A program made the position numbers and the translations under genes. This document shows, in pieces, positions 6,338-10,416 of a stretch of DNA of 10,416 nucleotides. Origin of the DNA: Mageeibacillus sp. UBA1193 (lineage in GTDB: Bacteria; Bacillota; Clostridia; Saccharofermentanales; Saccharofermentanaceae); the NCBI GenBank assembly GCA_002310155.1, contig DBYF01000025.1, positions 24,219 through 34,634 on the forward strand, written 5' to 3'. The notes below the pieces were generated by a model, which had not been told where the DNA came from, ran no database searches, and saw only the letters and a list, made by a program, of their open reading frames with translations. Position 1 is the first letter of the stretch. Every line of letters begins with the position of its first letter.

Positions 6338-7249
6338 ATGGATGATTTCTATCTGGCACCGGGATCTCCAATGGACGATTCCGATTATATGGTGACTGCG
6401 ACCGCGCTCTCGGGCAAAGTCCGCGCGCTGGCGGTACGCTCAACGAACCTTGTCAAAGAGGCACTTCGGATCCATAAGACATCACCTGTCGCAACAGCAG
6501 CTCTGGGAAGATTCCTTACAGGAACCCTGTTTCTTGCAGATACTCTGAAGGGTGAAGGAGATACCCTGACGACCAATATCCGCTCCGACGGACCGCTTCA
6601 GGGAATGACGGCTGTCGCGGATTCTCGTGGAAATGTCAGAGGCTACTGCCTTGAACCTGTTGTTGAAACAACATATCACCGTCCCGGAAAATTGAACGTC
6701 GGCGCGGCTGTCGGTAACGGCAAGCTGACTGTTGTAAAAGATTTCGGTCTCAAGGAACCGTATGTCGGTCAGGTCGAACTGGTATCCGGCGAGATCGCCG
6801 AAGACTTTACTTATTATCTGGCATCTTCCGAGCAGACGCCGTCCATCGTATCTCTCGGTGTCGGCATCGACAGCAACGGAGTTACCTGCGCCGGAGGCTT
6901 TATGGTACAGCTTCTCCCGGGTGCCGATGAGGAGACGATCGAGTACCTGGAAAACCGTGTAAGCGGAGGTTTCCCGGATGTGACCTTCCTTCTTTCCGAG
7001 GGTATGAATCCAGAAAAGATCCTGGACATGTTCCTGGGTGATAAGGACATCTGCTTCCTTGAGGGTAGAAAAGTCGCCTATAAGTGCAACTGTTCCCGTG
7101 ACCGCATGGAGAGAAATCTCATGGCGATCGGCAAAAAAGATCTCACCGAACTGTCGGAAGATCCGAACGGCATCGACCTGGAATGTCATTTCTGTGACCA
7201 GAAGTATCATTTTTCCCAGGAAGATGTGAAAGAAATGCTGGAGGAATAA
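6338..7249 (+). CDS. hslO: Redox-regulated chaperone Hsp33
   Basis: Hsp33 is a cytoplasmic holdase that becomes active when oxidation releases zinc from its C-terminal cysteines. This 303-residue protein is of normal length. The N-terminal domain carries family sequence such as GRFLTGTLFLADTLKG (57-72) and IRSDGPLQGM (81-90). The C-terminal zinc centre is complete, with C250 and C252 (CNCSRDR) and C283 and C286 (CHFC). The redox switch should therefore work. CGGAGA (6324-6329) lies eight bases before ATG 6338. It is the last gene of the ftsEX-hydrolase operon. Only a weak terminator candidate and then the S10 promoter follow. Confidence 0.96.
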   Translation: MDDFYLAPGSPMDDSDYMVTATALSGKVRALAVRSTNLVKEALRIHKTSPVATAALGRFLTGTLFLADTLKGEGDTLTTNIRSDGPLQGMTAVADSRGNVRGYCLEPVVETTYHRPGKLNVGAAVGNGKLTVVKDFGLKEPYVGQVELVSGEIAEDFTYYLASSEQTPSIVSLGVGIDSNGVTCAGGFMVQLLPGADEETIEYLENRVSGGFPDVTFLLSEGMNPEKILDMFLGDKDICFLEGRKVAYKCNCSRDRMERNLMAIGKKDLTELSEDPNGIDLECHFCDQKYHFSQEDVKEMLEE

Positions 7250-7260
7250 GAGAAGATCAT

Positions 7261-7319
7261 CTTCCGAAATGCAGTAAATATGCCTGTTTTCAGGGATGCG
7301 TCTTCGGAAAAGTCCTTTT
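7261..7319 (+). terminator. Weak, imperfect terminator candidate after hslO
   Basis: TTCCGAA (7262-7268) can pair with TTCGGAA (7303-7309), enclosing a small CCTG-TTTT-CAGG hairpin (7283-7294). A short run of four T residues ends at 7319. The interior loop is large and the T run short, so this may stop only part of the transcription. Nothing better is seen between hslO and the rpsJ promoter, so read-through into the S10 operon is possible. Confidence 0.3.
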
Positions 7320-7325
7320 ACCAGC

Positions 7326-7383
7326 AAAAAAATCACTTTTTTTGAAAATAGTGCTTGCAATCACTTGATGTGCGCTGTATAAT
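7326..7383 (+). promoter_or_regulatory. Strong sigma-A promoter of the S10 operon with UP-like element
   Basis: A perfect TATAAT (7378-7383) lies exactly 17 bases after TTGCAA (7355-7360). Just upstream, seven A residues (7326-7332), TCAC, seven T residues (7337-7343), G and AAAA form an A-tract/T-tract pattern. Its position, roughly -65 to -41, and composition fit the UP element bound by the alpha subunit of RNA polymerase, typical of rRNA and ribosomal-protein promoters. Transcription should start near 7389-7391, giving a leader of about 270 bases before rpsJ. Confidence 0.88.
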
Positions 7384-7389
7384 TCTTCG

Positions 7390-7662
7390 TGCGCGACTTT
7401 ATGCGCGTAGCGTAGATGCTTGAGATTGCCGCAGGATAAAGCGGGCTGTGCTTTAGAGAGCGGGTAACTTAGGCGGAGCAGTCGGAGGCATGGATCTCCG
7501 GCGAGGAACCCGGACGTACAGCGTGTGTTTTGAAGAACACATGCCCAGGCCCAAAGTGCCGTGACTTGTGCGGTAACTGGTCTCCTGGGTTTTATGATGG
7601 GATCAGAAGAAACGCTGGACAGGGTGAAGAAAAACAACAGCAAAGATTTGGAGGAAAAACAA
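7390..7662 (+). promoter_or_regulatory. Long structured 5' leader of the S10 operon, candidate autoregulatory RNA
   Basis: About 270 transcribed bases without a convincing gene lie before rpsJ. Several stems can be drawn by hand. TGCGCG/CGCGTA (7390-7395 with 7404-7409) forms an early hairpin. A nested set pairs GCTGT/ACAGC (7445-7449 with 7518-7522), CGGGT/ACCCG (7461-7465 with 7508-7512) and an 8-bp hairpin (7481-7488 with 7495-7502). A 9-bp hairpin spans 7521-7544, with its first two bases shared with the outer stem, and a final stem pairs 7544-7549 with 7584-7589. This looks like a cis-acting ribosomal-protein leader. In E. coli, L4 represses the S10 operon through such a leader, but I cannot match this sequence to any named family. 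GGAGG (7650-7654), 8 bases before ATG 7663, is the rpsJ ribosome binding site. Confidence 0.65.
7544..7593 (+). terminator. Possible transcription attenuator in the rpsJ leader
   Basis: CCCAGG (7544-7549) is perfectly complementary to CCTGGG (7584-7589), which runs directly into four T residues (7590-7593). Inside, AGT-CCG (7555-7557, 7559-7561) can pair with CGG-ACT (7571-7573, 7576-7578). The base preceding the stem is shared with the 7521-7544 hairpin. A GC stem ending in Ts just upstream of rpsJ suggests attenuation, but the T run is short and the loop long. Confidence 0.3.
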
Positions 7663-7974
7663 ATGGCAGCAAACCAGAAGATCAGAATTAAGCTCAAGGC
7701 TTACGATCACGAGCTCCTTGACCAGAGCGCAGCACGTATCGTCGAGGCGGTCACCAGAACAGGCGCAAGCTTCTCCGGCCCGATCCCGCTCCCGACAGAG
7801 AAAGAGATCACAACGATCCTGCGTTCTCCTCATAAGTATAAGGATTCCCGTGAGCAGTTTGAGCTTCGCACTCATAAGCGTCTTATCGACATCTTCGCAC
7901 CGAACCAGAAGACAATGGACGCACTGACAAAGCTTGACATGCCTGCAGGCGTGAGCATTGAGCTCAAGGCCTAA
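7663..7974 (+). CDS. rpsJ: 30S ribosomal protein S10
   Basis: S10 is a head-domain protein of the small ribosomal subunit and, as NusE, a transcription antitermination factor. The 103 residues are the standard length. They begin MAANQKIRIKLKAYDH and contain the family block GPIPLPTEKEITTILRSPHK followed by SREQFELRTHKRLIDI. The reading frame stays open upstream to 7561, with Met codons at 7594 and 7597, but the canonical N-terminus and GGAGG (7650-7654) fix ATG 7663 as the start. It is the first gene of the S10 operon, behind the strong promoter and structured leader. A 109-base gap with hairpins separates it from rplC. Confidence 0.98.
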   Translation: MAANQKIRIKLKAYDHELLDQSAARIVEAVTRTGASFSGPIPLPTEKEITTILRSPHKYKDSREQFELRTHKRLIDIFAPNQKTMDALTKLDMPAGVSIELKA

Positions 7975-7983
7975 TGGCTTTTT

Positions 7984-8021
7984 CCGCGTTCTGCCGGTAG
8001 TCCAAGCGGCAGGATATGCGG
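7984..8021 (+). promoter_or_regulatory. Hairpin 1 in the rpsJ-rplC gap
   Basis: CTGCCG (7991-7996) pairs perfectly with CGGCAG (8007-8012) around a 10-base loop. A second arm, CCGC (7984-7987) with GCGG (8018-8021), extends the stem past a small internal loop. It is not followed by a T run, so it is unlikely to be a terminator. It may be an RNA-processing or protein-binding element. Confidence 0.55.
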
Positions 8022-8028
8022 AGGTCAT

Positions 8029-8055
8029 GTTCGCGGACTAAAACAAATCGCGAAC
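8029..8055 (+). promoter_or_regulatory. Hairpin 2 in the rpsJ-rplC gap
   Basis: GTTCGCG (8029-8035) is a perfect 7-bp complement of CGCGAAC (8049-8055), with an A-rich 13-base loop. GGT (8023-8025) and ACC (8061-8063) could add an outer stem that reaches within six bases of the rplC ribosome binding site (AGGAGG, 8069-8074). It could affect L3 translation or be a cleavage site. No function can be assigned from sequence. Confidence 0.55.
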
Positions 8056-8083
8056 CAATAACCTAAATAGGAGGAAGAAAGAA

Positions 8084-8713
8084 ATGACAAAGTTCGTACT
8101 TGGCAAAAAAGCCGGCATGACACAGCTCTTCGATGAGAGCGGTCTGGCAGTACCGGCAACCGTTATTGAATGCAACCCTATGTTTGTTATTCAGAATAAG
8201 ACGGTAGAAAAAGACGGCTACAAGGCTGTGAAGGTCGCAACAGGCGACATTCGCGAGAAGCTTGTAAACAAGCCGGACAAGGGACAGTTCGCAAAGGCAG
8301 AGGTTGCTGTAAAGCGCACTATCCGTGAGTTTAAGACAGAAGAGGATTACACCCTCGGTCAGGAGATCAAGGTCTCCGACATGCTCGCTGTTGGCGATCA
8401 TGTAGATGTAAGCGGTGTATCCAAGGGTAAAGGTTACCAGGGTAACATCAAGCGTCACGGCCAGAAGGGTGGTCCGGACGGACATGGTTCCATGTATCAC
8501 AGACGTGTTGGTTCCATGGGTGCTAACTCTACACCGGCTCGTGTTCTCCCGGGCAAGAAGATGCCTGGTCATATGGGCGCAGTTAACTGCACAGTACAGA
8601 ATCTGACGGTCGTCAGTGTTGACGGCGAGAGAGGAATCCTCGTTCTTAAGGGCGCGGTTCCGGGTCCTAAGGGCGGCATCGTAACAATCACGTCGTCCGT
8701 AAAGGCTAAGTAA
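8084..8713 (+). CDS. rplC: 50S ribosomal protein L3
   Basis: L3 is an early-assembly protein of the large subunit that reaches towards the peptidyl-transferase centre. The 209 residues match the family length. The start is typical (FVLGKKAGMTQLFDE, residues 4-18). The long central extension carries the diagnostic GYQGNIKRHGQKGG, then HGSMYHRRVGSMGA, GKKMPGHMGAVNCTVQNL and a C-terminal PGPKGGIV. The Gln of GYQG is the residue methylated by PrmB in enterobacteria; no such enzyme is seen here. AGGAGG (8069-8074) precedes ATG 8084. rplD begins 25 bases after the stop. Confidence 0.98.
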   Translation: MTKFVLGKKAGMTQLFDESGLAVPATVIECNPMFVIQNKTVEKDGYKAVKVATGDIREKLVNKPDKGQFAKAEVAVKRTIREFKTEEDYTLGQEIKVSDMLAVGDHVDVSGVSKGKGYQGNIKRHGQKGGPDGHGSMYHRRVGSMGANSTPARVLPGKKMPGHMGAVNCTVQNLTVVSVDGERGILVLKGAVPGPKGGIVTITSSVKAK

Positions 8714-8738
8714 TTCGACGACAAGGAGGAACTAAGAA

Positions 8739-9362
8739 ATGGCTAAAATTGATATTTTGAATCTTAGTGGAGCCGTTGTCGGATCGATGGATCTTTCTGA
8801 CGATATCTTCGGTATTGAGCCGAACGCTGCTGCTATGCGCACAGTTGTTCTGAACATTCTGGCTAATCGTCGTCAGGGCACACATTCCACAAAAACAAGA
8901 AGCGAAGTTCGTGGCGGCGGTAAGCGTCCGTATCGTCAGAAGGGTACAGGTCGTGCTCGTCACGGTTCTACACGTTCTGCACAGTATGTTGGCGGCGGCA
9001 TCATCTTTGGGCCTAAGCCGAGATCCTACAGCTACACTGTTCCGAAGAAGATCAGACGTCTGGCTATGAAGTCTGCTTTCTCTTCCAAGATGGCTGACAG
9101 CAAGATCTACGTTGTAGACGCGCTCGATTTCGACACAATGAAGACCAAGAACATGGTTGAATTCATGAAGGCAATCAAGGTTGCTGATTCTGCTCTCGTA
9201 GTACTCGGTGGCAAGAATGAGAACGTTGAGAAGGCTTCTAGAAATCTTCCGACCGTTAAGACAGCTTTCGTTAATACGATCAACGTATTCGATATCCTGA
9301 AGTATGATTCCTTTATCATGACTAAGGAAGCTGCTGAGAAGATTATGGAGGTGTATGTATGA
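8739..9362 (+). CDS. rplD: 50S ribosomal protein L4
   Basis: L4 binds 23S rRNA, and its extended loop lines the peptide exit tunnel. The 207 residues are the normal size. The tunnel-loop block is clear (RQGTHSTKTRSEVRGGGKRP at 45-64, then YRQKGTGRARHGS at 65-77, and GPKPRSYSY). The C-terminal domain is conserved (KYDSFIMTKEAAEKI). In E. coli L4 is also the autogenous repressor of the S10 operon, which makes it a natural candidate ligand for the leader at 7390-7662, though this is unproven here. AAGGAGGA (8723-8730) precedes ATG 8739. The stop overlaps the rplW start (ATGA). Confidence 0.98.
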   Translation: MAKIDILNLSGAVVGSMDLSDDIFGIEPNAAAMRTVVLNILANRRQGTHSTKTRSEVRGGGKRPYRQKGTGRARHGSTRSAQYVGGGIIFGPKPRSYSYTVPKKIRRLAMKSAFSSKMADSKIYVVDALDFDTMKTKNMVEFMKAIKVADSALVVLGGKNENVEKASRNLPTVKTAFVNTINVFDILKYDSFIMTKEAAEKIMEVYV

Positions 9363-9715
9363 GCAAGGCACCGCAGGACATCATCATTAAGCCGATCATC
9401 ACAGAGAAGAGCTCTTATGATGCAGCAGAAGGCAAGTATACTTTCCAGGTAGCTAAGACAGCTACAAAGACAGACGTTAGAAAGGCTGTTGAGCAGCTCT
9501 TCGAGGTCAAGGTAGTTTCTGTAAACACAGTTAACTACGATGGAAAGAAGAAGAGACAGCGCTATGTTGAGGGTACAACAGCTTCCTTTAAGAAGGCTGT
9601 AGTTACTATCGATACAGAGGCTAAGGACGTGTCTTATCTCGGTAAGGGCGGCAAGGCTGCTAAGTCCGATAAGAAGTATAAGACAGCTATTGAAGAATTT
9701 GGAATCGGCCAGTAA
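9359..9715 (+). CDS. rplW: 50S ribosomal protein L23 with a C-terminal extension
   Basis: L23 lies at the tunnel exit and is the docking site for trigger factor and the signal recognition particle. The core is recognised by IIIKPIITEKSSYDAAEGKY (8-27), TFQVAKTATKTDVRKAVEQL (28-47), FEVKVVSVNTVNYDGKKKRQ (48-67) and FKKAVVTID. L23 is usually about 95-100 residues. This one has 118, with an added tail from about residue 92 (GKGGKAAKSDKKYKTAIEEF, then GIGQ). The tail may be a lineage feature. GGAGGTG (9347-9353), inside the end of rplD, is the ribosome binding site. The ATG overlaps the rplD stop, so L4 and L23 translation should be coupled. Confidence 0.96.
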   Translation: MSKAPQDIIIKPIITEKSSYDAAEGKYTFQVAKTATKTDVRKAVEQLFEVKVVSVNTVNYDGKKKRQRYVEGTTASFKKAVVTIDTEAKDVSYLGKGGKAAKSDKKYKTAIEEFGIGQ

Positions 9716-9745
9716 TGGGCCTGATGGAAAAGGAGTGAAGAGAGA

Positions 9746-10416
9746 ATGGCAGTAAAGACTTTTAATCCTACTTCTCCTGCAAGACGCAACATGACTGTTG
9801 CGGACTATTCTTCCCTGACGAAGAAGAAGCCCGAGAAGAGTCTGTTGGCATCCGGCAGCAATTCAGGCGGACGCAACTCTTATGGACGTATCACAGTTCG
9901 TCACATCGGTGGCGGCAACCGTCGTAAGATCCGTGTCATTGACTGGAAGAGAACAAAAGATGGTATCCCGGCAACAGTTGTTGCTCTGGAGTATGATCCG
10001 AACCGTACAGCATTTATCGCTCTTCTGCAGTATGCAGACGGCGCTAAGTCCTACATCCTGGCTCCTCAGGGCCTGAATGTTGGTGACAAGGTAGTTTCCG
10101 GCGCAGAGGCAGATATCGTAGCAGGCAATGCTCTCCCGATCGTAAACATCCCGGTTGGTACCATGATCCACAACATCGAGCTGAAGCCTGGTAAGGGCGC
10201 TCAGATGGTTCGTACAGCAGGTGCCGGCGCACAGCTGATGGCTAAAGAGGGCGAGTTCGCTCAGGTACGTCTCCCGTCCGGTGAGGTTCGTATGGTTTCC
10301 ATCAAGTGCAGAGCAACCGTTGGTGTTGTAGGTAACAACGAGCACGAGAACGTATCCATCGGTAAGGCAGGACGTCATCGTCACATGGGCGTAAGACCTG
10401 CAGTCCGTGGTGTCGT
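9746..10416 (+). CDS. rplB: 50S ribosomal protein L2 (3' end beyond window)
   Basis: L2 is a core large-subunit protein near the peptidyl-transferase centre that helps join the subunits. The frame begins at ATG 9746 after AAGGAG (9730-9735) and stays open to the window end, giving 223 complete codons of a protein normally about 275 residues long. Family sequence includes VKTFNPTSPARRNMTVADYS near the start, SGGRNSYGRITVRHIGGGNR, the central VVALEYDPNRTAFIALLQYA, and GKAGRHRHMGVRPAVRGV at the cut end. The conserved NPVDHPHGGGEG block with the essential histidine would follow just outside. It lies 30 bases after rplW in the usual S10 order. Confidence 0.97.
   Translation, partial: MAVKTFNPTSPARRNMTVADYSSLTKKKPEKSLLASGSNSGGRNSYGRITVRHIGGGNRRKIRVIDWKRTKDGIPATVVALEYDPNRTAFIALLQYADGAKSYILAPQGLNVGDKVVSGAEADIVAGNALPIVNIPVGTMIHNIELKPGKGAQMVRTAGAGAQLMAKEGEFAQVRLPSGEVRMVSIKCRATVGVVGNNEHENVSIGKAGRHRHMGVRPAVRGV

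Noticed and set aside
7490..7564. A 24-codon leader peptide (MDLRRGTRTYSV...) in the rpsJ leader
   Set aside because: GGAGG is only one base from the ATG, too close for normal initiation, and the start lies within a stable hairpin. No run of regulatory codons is seen.
7561..7662. An N-terminal extension of S10 using upstream Met codons (7594 or 7597) in the open frame
   Set aside because: S10 begins canonically at MAANQKIR with GGAGG at the right distance. The upstream Met codons lack a good ribosome binding site.
9704..9725. A small hairpin (GGCC/GGCC with flanking pairs) over the rplW stop codon
   Set aside because: The stem is short and bulged, there is no T run, and such pairings are expected by chance.

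Overview
The window comes from a bacterium of the Firmicutes, most likely class Clostridia. The evidence is a clostridial-type S10 ribosomal-protein cluster (rpsJ-rplC-rplD-rplW-rplB), strong GGAGG-type ribosome binding sites, a near-consensus sigma-A promoter, and an FtsEX system paired with an extracellular peptidoglycan hydrolase. Base composition looks close to even GC. I cannot place it below class. All genes are on the + strand.

Region 1 (1-810) holds the 3' part of a MalK/MsmK/UgpC-type sugar ABC transporter ATPase, closed by a textbook intrinsic terminator.

Region 2 (about 839-7249) reads as one operon of six tightly packed genes. In order they are a CdaR/PucR-type regulator, ftsE, ftsX, a secreted coiled-coil M23 peptidase, a class I SAM-dependent methyltransferase, and hslO (Hsp33). 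Gaps run from a 4-base overlap to 18 bases. FtsE and FtsX should form the membrane ABC complex that controls a cell-wall hydrolase during division or elongation. The adjacent M23 protein has the layout of such a partner (signal peptide, coiled coil, flexible linker, LytM domain) and keeps all the catalytic residues. FtsE has an extra charged C-terminal tail of about 155 residues that is not part of the normal family.

Region 3 (7250-7662) is a 413-base non-coding stretch. It holds a weak terminator candidate for the hslO operon, a strong promoter with an UP-like A/T element, and a leader of about 270 bases rich in hairpins that precedes rpsJ.

Region 4 (7663-10416) is the start of the S10 operon: S10, L3, L4, L23 and the first 223 residues of L2, cut by the window end. 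The rpsJ-rplC gap is 109 bases and contains two further strong hairpins.

The points most worth following up are the FtsE tail with its repeated LPxFP[S/T]EE motif, the transcriptional regulator built into an FtsEX-hydrolase operon, and the structured RNA upstream of and inside the S10 operon. I found no mobile element, CRISPR array, tRNA or rRNA.
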